Source: Chloroflexia bacterium
Lineage (GTDB): Bacteria; Chloroflexota; Chloroflexia; Thermobaculales; Thermobaculaceae
Direction: 5' to 3'
Assembly: GCA_013695265.1 (NCBI GenBank)
Contig: JACDAU010000207.1
Location: 1-18,011 of the forward strand
Length of the DNA stretch: 18,011 nucleotides
In this document: piece by piece, positions 6,286-13,790 of the stretch
Position numbering within the stretch: the stretch's first letter is position 1
Layout: each line of letters starts with the position of its first letter
The notes under the pieces: model-generated
Database searches by the model: none
Told to the model about the DNA's origin: nothing
What the model saw: only the letters and a program-made list of their open reading frames with translations
Made by a program: the position numbers and the translations under genes

Positions 6286-8334
6286 CTATTCGCCTGCCTC
6301 CGGCGGCTCAATCCAGCGGTTGTGGGCCTTGATCAACACGACGAGCCGCTCGTCCGCGACGGCCTCCGGCAGGTTCTTCTCCACGCAGGTCTTGCCGACG
6401 AACAAGTTCACCTTGCCTTCGCCACTGCCCATATACCCGAAGTCCGCGTCCGCAAGTTCGCCGAGGCCGTTCACGATGCAGCCCATCACGGCGATTTTCA
6501 CCCCCTTGAGGTGCCCTGTTCGCTGCTTGATACGCTCCGTCGTTGACTGGAGGTCGAAAAGCGTCCGTCCACAGGACGGGCACGCGATGAACTCCGTCTT
6601 GGTAAGCCGCGCCCCCGAGGCCTGCAGTATGTTGAACGCCAATCGCATGCGCACCGGGTGAGGAGTTTCGCCATCCACGGATACGCTTGACCCGATGCCG
6701 TCGCAGAGCAGCGAACCGAGGCTAATACTCGCGTCAATCAGGTTGTCACCCCCCGGCGGAACCACGAGGTGCAGGTTCCAGTCCTTCCGCCCCTCGCGCA
6801 GGAGAGAGTCGAGCAGACGATACGCCCGGATCCGGTAGGCTCGGTCCTGGATGCGCAGGGCAAGAATCAGCCGCGCGACTCCGATTTCCTCCGCACGCTG
6901 TGCGTACGCAATGAGTTCTGCGACGACCGGGAAGTTGTGGCGCGTGGCCTGGCGAACGGGTTCCTCTGTATTCGCGTGCATCTCCAGCAGCAACGCCGTG
7001 TTGGACTCGGCCGCCAGCGCGGCTACCCTCGCGATGTCGTGGTCGTGCCCCTGAAGCAATGGCACGTGATAAGCGTCCGCGACAATGCCCATAGCCAACC
7101 CGTCTGTGACGCTGGCAATCAGGGCGGGCCGTGTGCTCATAAGACCTGAGTTCAACCGAACGTTGTGCCAGGTATCTCGGTCCGCGTCCCCGTGAACCGG
7201 CAACACCAGCGCATCTGGTCGCAGCGCGTCCCGACCGATGGGCCGGTTCAAGCCGAGCGCCGCAGTCATTGACAACGCACCGTCCAAACGGACGAACACG
7301 AGCGCCGGCTTGCCCCCACCGAGAGCGTGCGACCCTAGCGCCACCTCCCTGGTCGGTCGAGGGGAATACTCGAACGGGTTGCGACTATCAACCAGGACGG
7401 GAGTTGAGGAACCATCTTTCCCGTCGTGGAGGTCAGCGTACCGCCGCACGAGTTCCTTAGCAACGGGAATCTCGAACTCGGGATCTTCCGTCAGTGAGAC
7501 GCGCACCGTGTCGCCAATACCATCTTCGAGCAGAGAGCCGATACCGGCCGCAGACTTGATGCGGCCATCCTCGCCGTTGCCTGCCTCGGTCACGCCGAGA
7601 TGGAACGGGTACGTCATCCCGAGCTCGTCCATGCGCGCCGCGAGCAAGCGGTACGCCGCGATCATTACCTTTGGGTTCGAGGCCTTCATTGAGAGGATGA
7701 CTTCACGGTAGCCCCAGTCTTCGCACATCCGGACGAACTCAAGCGCGGACTCCACCATGCCCAGTGGCGTGTCGCCATAGCGCGTCATTATCCTGTCTGA
7801 AAGCGAGCCGTGATTCGTACCGATCCGCATGGAGACGCCGCGCTCTTTGCACCGTTCCACGAACGGGCGGAACTTGTCCGCGATACGCTCGAGCTCGAGC
7901 TGATACTCGTGGTCCGAGTGCTCCTGCACGGCGAACTTCTTCGCATCCGCGAAGTTGCCGGGATTGATCCGCACTTTATCGGCCCACAACGCAGCCTCCA
8001 TCGCGGCGTGGGGGCTGAAGTGTATATCCGCGACGAGCGGCACCCGCACCCCCCTGGCCTCTAGCCCCGCGCGTATCTCTCGGAGCGCGCGGGCATCAGC
8101 GGACGTAGGCGCAGTGATTCGGACGATCTCGCAGCCTGCCTCGACGAGGCGTAGCGTCTGTGCCACCTGCGCCTCAATGTCGCGCGTGCGTGGAGTGGTC
8201 ATGGATTGCACGCGGATGGGGTTCTCCCCACCAACCCCGATGTCCCCTACATGCACCTCGTGGCTTTGCCTGCGCCGATACGAGTACGGATCGCTGCAAT
8301 AGCTCATGGGACGCGTCTGTTGTTCAGTCAGCAT
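6286..8334 (-). CDS. ispG: (E)-4-hydroxy-3-methylbut-2-enyl-diphosphate synthase, long three-domain form
   Basis: IspG (GcpE) makes HMBPP from MEcPP, the penultimate step of the MEP isoprenoid pathway, using a [4Fe-4S] cluster. At 682 residues this is the long form with an extra central domain, as in Chlamydia, Bacteroidetes and plants, rather than the common 350-400-residue form. The TIM-barrel half has VHVGDIGVGGENPIRVQSMT (residues 27-46), VPLVADIHFSPHAAMEAA and DKVRINPGN. The insertion occupies roughly residues 300-560. The C-terminal cluster domain has CPSC (C585, C588), GCIVNGLGE (C619, E626) and YMGSGEGKVNLFVGK. These give the three Cys and one Glu expected as cluster ligands. The ATG at 8334 has GGCGGGAG eight or so bases upstream; ATG at residue 10 is an alternative. 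Confidence 0.96.
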   Translation of the reverse strand: MLTEQQTRPMSYCSDPYSYRRRQSHEVHVGDIGVGGENPIRVQSMTTPRTRDIEAQVAQTLRLVEAGCEIVRITAPTSADARALREIRAGLEARGVRVPLVADIHFSPHAAMEAALWADKVRINPGNFADAKKFAVQEHSDHEYQLELERIADKFRPFVERCKERGVSMRIGTNHGSLSDRIMTRYGDTPLGMVESALEFVRMCEDWGYREVILSMKASNPKVMIAAYRLLAARMDELGMTYPFHLGVTEAGNGEDGRIKSAAGIGSLLEDGIGDTVRVSLTEDPEFEIPVAKELVRRYADLHDGKDGSSTPVLVDSRNPFEYSPRPTREVALGSHALGGGKPALVFVRLDGALSMTAALGLNRPIGRDALRPDALVLPVHGDADRDTWHNVRLNSGLMSTRPALIASVTDGLAMGIVADAYHVPLLQGHDHDIARVAALAAESNTALLLEMHANTEEPVRQATRHNFPVVAELIAYAQRAEEIGVARLILALRIQDRAYRIRAYRLLDSLLREGRKDWNLHLVVPPGGDNLIDASISLGSLLCDGIGSSVSVDGETPHPVRMRLAFNILQASGARLTKTEFIACPSCGRTLFDLQSTTERIKQRTGHLKGVKIAVMGCIVNGLGELADADFGYMGSGEGKVNLFVGKTCVEKNLPEAVADERLVVLIKAHNRWIEPPEAGE

Positions 8335-8360
8335 CGTTTACTCCCGCCTAACTTCACTCC

Positions 8361-8388
8361 ATTCTACCGAATCGCACCGGCGCCTCAA
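8361..8388 (-). promoter_or_regulatory. Probable sigma-70-type promoter of ispG
   Basis: On the minus strand, TTGAGG (8388-8383) is followed after 16 bp by TAGAAT (8366-8361), matching 4/6 and 5/6 of consensus. The predicted start near 8354 would leave a leader of about 20 nt that contains the ispG Shine-Dalgarno (GGCGGGAG). Confidence 0.55.
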
Positions 8389-8449
8389 AGGACGGATACC
8401 ACGCGGGAGCGCTTCTGCGCTATGATGCCCGTGCTGCAAGTTGAATCGG

Positions 8450-8620
8450 ATGAAACGGAGCAACACGAGCGTGAAAATTATCGACTCGGTCAATACCGAG
8501 GGAGTCAACGGAACCATCGCATGGGAGCAGGTGCTACGCGGCACTCCCAGGACCGACCGCCAGATCAGGGTCATACGACTCAGCACGCTCCGGCGGTGCG
8601 GTCCTCAGACGGTTCGATAG
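8450..8620 (+). CDS. Candidate 56-codon ORF immediately ahead of the methyltransferase
   Basis: An open frame from ATG 8450 to TAG 8618-8620. It could also start at GTG 8471, which has GGAG ten bases upstream and would give 49 residues beginning MKIIDSVNTEGVNG. It is in the same frame as the methyltransferase, whose TTG start directly follows the TAG. The product is basic toward its C-terminus and I recognise no family. It may be a leader peptide coupling translation, a small protein, or chance. A TATGAT (8421-8426) could be a -10, but there is no good -35. Confidence 0.25.
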   Translation: MKRSNTSVKIIDSVNTEGVNGTIAWEQVLRGTPRTDRQIRVIRLSTLRRCGPQTVR

Positions 8621-9370
8621 TTGCGCCTTCCCGCACCGTCCAGACGCGAGCAGGCGGAGCTGCTGGATGCCCCGCACGAACACGGCGACCACCTGGCGGG
8701 CAGTATGGCGCAGATACGCGGCGTGAATCGGTGGCTCGGCGGAACGGGGATCGCTCTCGACTTTCTCGCCGACCGCGCAGAGCTCACAGCGGGCGCAAGA
8801 GCCACGCTGCTTGATGTCGGCACCGGCACAGCGGATATCCCGCTCGCACTTGCCGCCTGGGCGCGGACCCGTTCCATCGACCTGCGAATCACTGCGACAG
8901 ATATCAGCGAGCCGGTCCTCATGCTTGCGCGCGCGCACGTGGCTGCCCGGGGCAATATTGTGCTCCAGGCCGCGGATGCGACCAACCTGCCATACCTCGA
9001 TGAGAGCTTCGACTACGTGATGTGCAACCTGGCGCTCCACCATTTCCCGCCTGTAGCCGCACGCCTGGTCCTCACAGAAATGTACCGCGTCGCGCGCCGG
9101 GCTATACTGGTTAACGACCTCGCGCGAGGGCGTGTGGCCTGGTGGAGCGCTCGACTGCTGTTTGAGGTGATTGCGCACGATCCGCTGACCAGACATGATG
9201 GACCACTTTCGGTCCTGCGTGCGTACACGGTAGAGGAGATCGAGGCACTTGCCATAGCCGCAGGGATTCTACGGGCGCGGGCTAGGAAGAGATCGATGTT
9301 CCGGTTAGAACTTATCGCCGAGAAGGCGGGAGCAGGAGCGACGTTGCCGTGGAGAGTCGAGAGGTCGTAG
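8621..9370 (+). CDS. SAM-dependent methyltransferase (UbiE-like class I)
   Basis: A 249-residue class I methyltransferase. SAM-binding motif I is LLDVGTGTADIP (residues 63-74), the acidic ribose-binding residue is Asp94 in TATDIS, and the post-motif region is AADATNLPYLDESFDYVMCNLALHHF (117-142). The N-terminus HGDHLAGSMAQIRGVNRWLGG (21-41) resembles methyltransferases found beside polyketide synthases and FAD oxidoreductases. The acceptor is probably a small hydroxylated or ring-containing product; this is inferred from neighbours. The start is unclear: TTG 8621 directly follows an in-frame TAG and has no Shine-Dalgarno, while the ATG at residue 29 would cut conserved sequence. Its 3' end overlaps the oxidoreductase gene by 22 bp, so the genes form one operon. 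Confidence 0.88.
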   Translation: MRLPAPSRREQAELLDAPHEHGDHLAGSMAQIRGVNRWLGGTGIALDFLADRAELTAGARATLLDVGTGTADIPLALAAWARTRSIDLRITATDISEPVLMLARAHVAARGNIVLQAADATNLPYLDESFDYVMCNLALHHFPPVAARLVLTEMYRVARRAILVNDLARGRVAWWSARLLFEVIAHDPLTRHDGPLSVLRAYTVEEIEALAIAAGILRARARKRSMFRLELIAEKAGAGATLPWRVERS

Positions 9371-10557
9371 TGGTTGGCGGCGGTCCCGCAGGCTCGACTA
9401 CTGCGGCGTTCCTGGCACAGAGTGGGCACGACGTGCTCCTGCTCGATAAGGCGCGCTTTCCGCGCGAAAAGGCGTGCTCGGAGTATGCGAGCCCCAGCCT
9501 TATCGATGTGCTCGACCGCCTGGGAGCGCGGCCCGCGTATGAAGAGGAAGGGCCGGTTCGCCTCACAGCAACAGAGATATACTCTCCACAGGGACGGACC
9601 ATCCGCATTGAGTTTCGCGACGGCGGTGATCGCCGTCCCCCATTGACGATGTCCCGCTCGCGGTTGGATCCGATCCTCCTCGACCACGCGCGCCGCTCTG
9701 GCGTCGAGGTGCGGGAGAACGCACGCGTAACATCGGTCCTCCGTGATGGCGGAGGCGTTCTAGGCGTCACACTCGATGGCGGTAGCGGCACGCGCGTGGC
9801 GGTTCGCGCACAGCTCGTCGTCGGCGCGGATGGGTTGCATTCGGTCGTCAGCCGCGATCTCTGCGCGCGTGCGCGCTCGCTTTGGCCCCGGCGGCTCGGA
9901 CTGGTCGCGCATTACGCTGACGTTGAGGGGTTTCGGTCAGACATCTGTGAGATGCACGTCGGGCCCTGGGGCTATTGTGGCATCGCGCCGTTGCCCGGTG
10001 GACTCATGAGCGTCGGGATGGCGCTGGATACACGCCGCTACCGGGGAACAGCGCACACCCGCGAGGGCCTGTTCGATGAGGCGCTCGGTATGTTCCCAGC
10101 AATCGCACCCCGACTCCGAAGGGGGCATCGGCTGCGGTCCGTCCGGGGCGTTGGCCCGATGGCTCGACGTGTGAGAAAGGTGAGTGGCGAGGGATGGGCG
10201 CTCGTGGGCGATGCCGCCGGCTACACCGACCCCTTTACCGGGGAGGGCATCTATCGGGCTGTCCGGGGTGGAGAGCTACTGGCCGACGTTGCGACGGCGG
10301 CACTCGCCCACGGTAGCGCGAGTCGCGAGCGGCTCGCACCGTATGCAAAGGCGCGCCAGGCGGCTTTCCGCGAGAAGAGCCTCGTAGTGCTCATCGTGCA
10401 GGCCGTCGTGAGCTACCCGAAGCTCCTGGAGTACGGCGCGGCCCGCGGGCTGAGACATCCCTCGGTACGGACCACCCTCGCTGGCGTGCTCGGCGACTAT
10501 GAGGATCCTCGCCGCGTGCTCAGGCCCCGCTATGTGCGCGACTTGCTGCTGCCGTAG
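9349..10557 (+). CDS. FAD-dependent oxidoreductase (geranylgeranyl reductase / PHBH-like)
   Basis: A 402-residue flavoprotein of the geranylgeranyl reductase / aromatic hydroxylase fold. The FAD ADP-binding motif is VVVVGGGPAGS (residues 6-16), an RFPREKACSEY block near 37-46 resembles the FPRxKxCG segment of this family, the middle motif is VVGADGLHS (157-165), and the ribityl-binding motif is GDAAGYTDPFTGEGI (287-301). Enzymes of this fold hydroxylate aromatics, epoxidise, or reduce isolated double bonds; which applies here is not readable. The GTG start at 9349 has GGAG (9335-9338) about 10 nt upstream and overlaps the methyltransferase end. In this operon it may be the redox-tailoring enzyme acting on a ketosynthase-derived product. 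An alternative is an isoprenoid reductase, with the operon unrelated to polyketides. Confidence 0.88.
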   Translation: MESREVVVVGGGPAGSTTAAFLAQSGHDVLLLDKARFPREKACSEYASPSLIDVLDRLGARPAYEEEGPVRLTATEIYSPQGRTIRIEFRDGGDRRPPLTMSRSRLDPILLDHARRSGVEVRENARVTSVLRDGGGVLGVTLDGGSGTRVAVRAQLVVGADGLHSVVSRDLCARARSLWPRRLGLVAHYADVEGFRSDICEMHVGPWGYCGIAPLPGGLMSVGMALDTRRYRGTAHTREGLFDEALGMFPAIAPRLRRGHRLRSVRGVGPMARRVRKVSGEGWALVGDAAGYTDPFTGEGIYRAVRGGELLADVATAALAHGSASRERLAPYAKARQAAFREKSLVVLIVQAVVSYPKLLEYGAARGLRHPSVRTTLAGVLGDYEDPRRVLRPRYVRDLLLP

Positions 10558-10620
10558 CCGTCTCGCGAGATGCACTACAGTCCATGGAGACACGGAACGC
10601 ACCCAAGTGGGAGGCACGGG

Positions 10621-11070
10621 ATGAGGCAAGCGGACGAGATCTGGATCAATGCGAGCCCGAAAGTCGTGTATGCGCTTGGAGAGGCGGTGGAGCGCTGGCC
10701 GGAGATACTGCCCCACTACCGCTACGTGCACCTCCTCAAGACGGAAGGTGACGTTCGCACCGTGCAGATGAGCGCATCCCGCAGCGGCATCCCGGTACGC
10801 TGGACGTCGCTCCTGTATCCCCTGCCGCGCCAGAAAAAGGTCCGATTCAAGCATATTCGAGGCGTGACCAAGGGGATGGACGTGGAATGGCGCCTGACGC
10901 GCGAGCGGGGCGGCACCAGAGTCCGGATAGAACACGACCTTCGCCTCCGATGGCCGCCGCTTGTTCGCACTATCGGCGAACTCATCATCGGCCGGTTTTT
11001 CATTCACAACATAGCCGGGAAGACACTGAAACGCATCAAGCAGCTTGCGGAAACGCAGGCAGGAAGGTAG
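10621..11070 (+). CDS. SRPBCC / polyketide cyclase-like protein
   Basis: A 149-residue START/SRPBCC-fold protein of the polyketide cyclase/dehydrase group. It opens with DEIWINASPKVVYALGEAVERWPEILPHYRYVHLL, the standard beta1-alpha1-alpha2-beta2 signature, and ends with a long amphipathic helix (IIGRFFIHNIAGKTLKRIKQLAE). The fold encloses a hydrophobic pocket and in polyketide pathways guides cyclisation and aromatisation; in other settings it carries lipids or CoQ. The ATG at 10621 is chosen because GGGAGG (10608-10613) precedes it; an in-frame ATG at 10570 adds residues not typical of the family. It lies 63 bp after the oxidoreductase and 8 bp before the ketosynthase. Its place between those genes is the best argument for a cyclase role. 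Confidence 0.87.
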   Translation: MRQADEIWINASPKVVYALGEAVERWPEILPHYRYVHLLKTEGDVRTVQMSASRSGIPVRWTSLLYPLPRQKKVRFKHIRGVTKGMDVEWRLTRERGGTRVRIEHDLRLRWPPLVRTIGELIIGRFFIHNIAGKTLKRIKQLAETQAGR

Positions 11071-11078
11071 CGCGCTAG

Positions 11079-12323
11079 ATGGAAGACCGTAGAGTCGTCA
11101 TAACCGGCGTCGGGGCGGTCACGCCTATCGGACAGACCCGCACCGGACTCTGGGAGGGCGTACACCGTGAGGCGTCCGCCGTGCGCAGTATCACGCGCTT
11201 CGATCCCTCGGAGCTACGGTCGCACGTGGGAGCAGAGGTAGACGACTTCGACATCGCGGCGTATGTGCCGGCGCGCCGGGCGAGCAGGATGGATCGCTTC
11301 TCACAGTTCTCGCTCGCTGCCGCTATGCAGGCCGTCGAGGACGCCGGCCTCTGCCTGGAGAGTGAAGAGCGCGAGCGCGTCGGTATCTACATGGGCAGTG
11401 CGCTCGGTGGCGTCGGGTACGCGGAGGAGCAGCATCGCCTGTATCTCGAGAAGGGGCTGCGGAACGTGAGCATGACACTGGCGCTCTCTGTATTCGGTGG
11501 CGCGAGCTCCAGCAACATCGCAATGGAACTGGGGCTGAACGGACCGCAGCTCGCAAATACGAACTCGTGCGCGAGTGGTGCGCTGGCCGTGGGTGAGGCA
11601 ACGCGCGCGATTCGCCTCGGTGGGGCAGACGTAATCCTGGCCGGAGGCGCGGAGGCCCCCCTCGCGCCGCTGACGTATGGCGCCTTCGCGTTGATACGCG
11701 CCATGAGCACCCGCAATCACGACCCCCGTGGCGCGTGCCGTCCGTTCGACGCGGAGCGGGATGGCTTCGTTATGGGTGAAGGAGCAGCGGCGCTGGTCCT
11801 CGAGGAACTAGGGCACGCACTCCGGCGCGGCGCACCGATCCTCGGGGAGATCCTGGGATACGGATCTTCCGGTGATGCGTATCACATGACCGCGCCACTA
11901 CCCTCCGGCAAGCAGGCGGCGCGCTCCATGACTATGGCGCTGGCCGATGCTCAGTGCGCCGCCGACGATATTGAGTACGTGAGCGCACACGGCTCTTCCA
12001 CGCCACTCGGGGACGCCGCAGAGACCGTGGCAATCAGGACGGCGCTTGGCGAGCGTGCCGAGAAGGTGCCGATCAGCGCCACGAAGAGCATGCACGCTCA
12101 CGCGCTCGGTGCGAGTGGGGTGATGGAGCTGGGCATCTGCCTCCTCTCGTTCGCGGAGGACTATCTGCCACCGACCCTCAACGTCTGCACTCCCGATCCA
12201 GCGTGCGACCTCGACTATGTGCCGAACGTGGGAAGGCGCGCCCATGTGAGCCGTATCATCAGCAACTCGTTCGGCTTCGGGGGGATCAACGCGGCGATTG
12301 TGCTTGGCCGGTACGAGGAGTAG
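11079..12323 (+). CDS. Beta-ketoacyl-ACP synthase, FabF/KAS II-like
   Basis: A 414-residue thiolase-fold ketosynthase that would perform decarboxylative condensation of an acyl-ACP with malonyl-ACP. The nucleophile is Cys164 in TNSCASGALAVGEA. The two histidines are His304 in SAHGSSTPLGD and His341 in KSMHAHALGASG, with Lys336. The gatekeeper loop is NSFGFGGINAA (396-406), so the catalytic triad is intact. Differences from housekeeping FabF are NSC for TAC, HGSS for HGTS, KSMHAH for KSMTGH and GFGGIN for GFGGTN. They suggest a specialised enzyme rather than the primary fabF. The ATG at 11079 has AGGAAGG (11062-11068) upstream. It is the last gene of the operon and its 3' end overlaps the convergent GNAT gene by 38 bp. 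No ACP or chain-length factor is in the window. Confidence 0.93.
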   Translation: MEDRRVVITGVGAVTPIGQTRTGLWEGVHREASAVRSITRFDPSELRSHVGAEVDDFDIAAYVPARRASRMDRFSQFSLAAAMQAVEDAGLCLESEERERVGIYMGSALGGVGYAEEQHRLYLEKGLRNVSMTLALSVFGGASSSNIAMELGLNGPQLANTNSCASGALAVGEATRAIRLGGADVILAGGAEAPLAPLTYGAFALIRAMSTRNHDPRGACRPFDAERDGFVMGEGAAALVLEELGHALRRGAPILGEILGYGSSGDAYHMTAPLPSGKQAARSMTMALADAQCAADDIEYVSAHGSSTPLGDAAETVAIRTALGERAEKVPISATKSMHAHALGASGVMELGICLLSFAEDYLPPTLNVCTPDPACDLDYVPNVGRRAHVSRIISNSFGFGGINAAIVLGRYEE

Positions 12324-12837
12324 AGCGCGTCATGACCAGAAAGGACACCCCGCCCGCCGGGATTGTGAACGCGTCAGCCGCAGAGAAGCCGCATTTCTCG
12401 TAAAGCCGCACTGCTCGCACGTTCCAGGCAGCCACCGTGAGGCGGAACCCCTTGGCACCGAACAGTCGCTCACCGAACGTCAAGCCAGCCGAGAGGAACG
12501 CCGTCCCCAGACCTCGGCCCGTCCTGTCGGGCCTCATCCCCAAACCAAGATCCGTCAAGCTCCCGTCGGCGTATAGTCCCTGCTCGAACGCTGCGGGGAT
12601 CCGTGCGTCGTCACCGTAGCAGAAGTACCCCAGGAGCGCGCCTTCGTCGTCCTGGGCGGCGTAGTATTGGAACTCGAGCCGCATGAGCGATTCTGCATCC
12701 TCGGGTGAGAGGCTGTAGATCTCGTACGGTGGTGGATAGCGCCATTGGGCGATCTGCGATGCGTCAACTGGCGTAATTGCCCGTATATAAATGGGGGAGG
12801 AAAGAGGGTTGGTCGATGAAACGTGTGACGAACTCAA
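12286..12837 (-). CDS. GNAT family N-acetyltransferase
   Basis: A 183-residue GNAT-fold protein. It begins IYIRAITPVDASQIAQW (strand 1 and helix 1), has LTDLGLGMRPDRTGRGLGTAF with the acetyl-CoA pyrophosphate loop TGRGLG (106-111), and ends with the usual GFRLTVAAWNVRAVRLYEKCGF (strand 5 and helix 4). The acceptor is unknown. The segment QYYAAQDDEGALLGYFCYGDDARIP resembles GNATs of unassigned function in Gram-positive-like bacteria. The TTG start at 12837 overlaps the prs stop (TTGA), so translation is probably coupled to prs. The 3' end runs 38 bp into the ketosynthase gene on the other strand. The first 15 residues are not conserved to my eye and the start may be later. Confidence 0.85.
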   Translation of the reverse strand: MSSSHVSSTNPLSSPIYIRAITPVDASQIAQWRYPPPYEIYSLSPEDAESLMRLEFQYYAAQDDEGALLGYFCYGDDARIPAAFEQGLYADGSLTDLGLGMRPDRTGRGLGTAFLSAGLTFGERLFGAKGFRLTVAAWNVRAVRLYEKCGFSAADAFTIPAGGVSFLVMTRSTPRTGQAQSPR

Positions 12838-13790
12838 TGGAACAGCGCACTCACGGACAGGTCCTTGTGTATGCGCATGATTGCCTCACCGAGCAGGGAC
12901 GCGACAGAGACGATCTGAATCTTCTCGTTGCGCTCGTCGGGCGGCACCTGAATCGTATCGGTGATCACGATTCGCTCGATCCAGGAGTTTGTAAGCAGCT
13001 TGCGCGCTTCCGTCGCGGCCGGGCTCCCCACCCAGGCGGCATGGGTGGCGGCGACCCAGACCCGCCTGGCGCCCTTGTCGATCAGCATCTCCGCAGCTTC
13101 GGTAAGCGTTCCGCCGGTGCTGACCAGATCGTCGACGATGATCGCCGTCTTTCCCTTCACGTCGCCGACCATGTCCATGATCTCAGCCTCATCGGGACGG
13201 GGGCGTTGCTTCGCGATGATGGCGAGCGGCACCCCAATACGTTGGCGGAAATCGTTGGCCCGCAACACCCCTCCCGCATCCGGAGACACCACCACAGCGT
13301 CGGACAGATCTTCCTGCTTGAAGTGGTCAACGAGAAGGGGAGCGGCGCGCAGGTGATCGACGGGGATGTCAAAGAAGCCCTCAATGGCGGGCGCGTGCAA
13401 GTCCACGGCAACCAGCCGGTCCGCGCCTGCAGTTGCGATCATGTTTGCGACAAGCTTCGCGGAGATTGGCTCGCGGCCCGTGGTCTTCTTCTCCTGCTTG
13501 GCATACCCATAATATGGCACCACGGCGGTGATCTTCTTCGCGGAAGCCCGGCGCGCGGCATCGATCATGAACAGCAGTTCCATCAGCGAGTGGTTGACCG
13601 GCATACACGTGCTCTGCACCATGAAGACATCGCAGCCCCGCACGTTCTCATCCAGACGCACCCGTGACTCGCCGTTCTTGAACGCGCCGACCAGTGCGTC
13701 GCTCACCTCCATATCAAGCCCGCCCGCGATATCGTGGGCAAGCTGTGGGTTTGCGTTTCCCGTGAAGATGCGCAGCCGGCTTTCCATCAT
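12834..13790 (-). CDS. prs: Ribose-phosphate pyrophosphokinase (PRPP synthetase)
   Basis: Transfers pyrophosphate from ATP to ribose 5-phosphate, giving PRPP for purine, pyrimidine, His, Trp and NAD synthesis. The 318-residue length is normal for the class I enzyme. Motifs include FTGNANPQLAHDIA at the N-terminus, FKNGESRVRLDENVRG, YYGYAKQEKKTTGREPISAKL (flexible loop and dimer region), VDLHAPAIEGFFDIPVDHL, and the PRPP-binding loop VDDLVSTGGTL. The usual YGYARQDRK is YGYAKQEKK here, a conservative change. The ATG overlaps the glmU stop by 4 bp (ATGA), giving the glmU-prs pair that is common in many bacteria. Expression would come from the glmU promoter at 15217-15245. Confidence 0.97.
   Translation of the reverse strand: MMESRLRIFTGNANPQLAHDIAGGLDMEVSDALVGAFKNGESRVRLDENVRGCDVFMVQSTCMPVNHSLMELLFMIDAARRASAKKITAVVPYYGYAKQEKKTTGREPISAKLVANMIATAGADRLVAVDLHAPAIEGFFDIPVDHLRAAPLLVDHFKQEDLSDAVVVSPDAGGVLRANDFRQRIGVPLAIIAKQRPRPDEAEIMDMVGDVKGKTAIIVDDLVSTGGTLTEAAEMLIDKGARRVWVAATHAAWVGSPAATEARKLLTNSWIERIVITDTIQVPPDERNEKIQIVSVASLLGEAIMRIHKDLSVSALFH

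Noticed and set aside
12777..13667. Plus-strand open frame antisense to prs with a purine-rich Shine-Dalgarno-like run near 12791-12808
   Set aside because: The product is low-complexity and fully antisense to a clear prs gene; the purine run is the complement of the GNAT N-terminal coding region.
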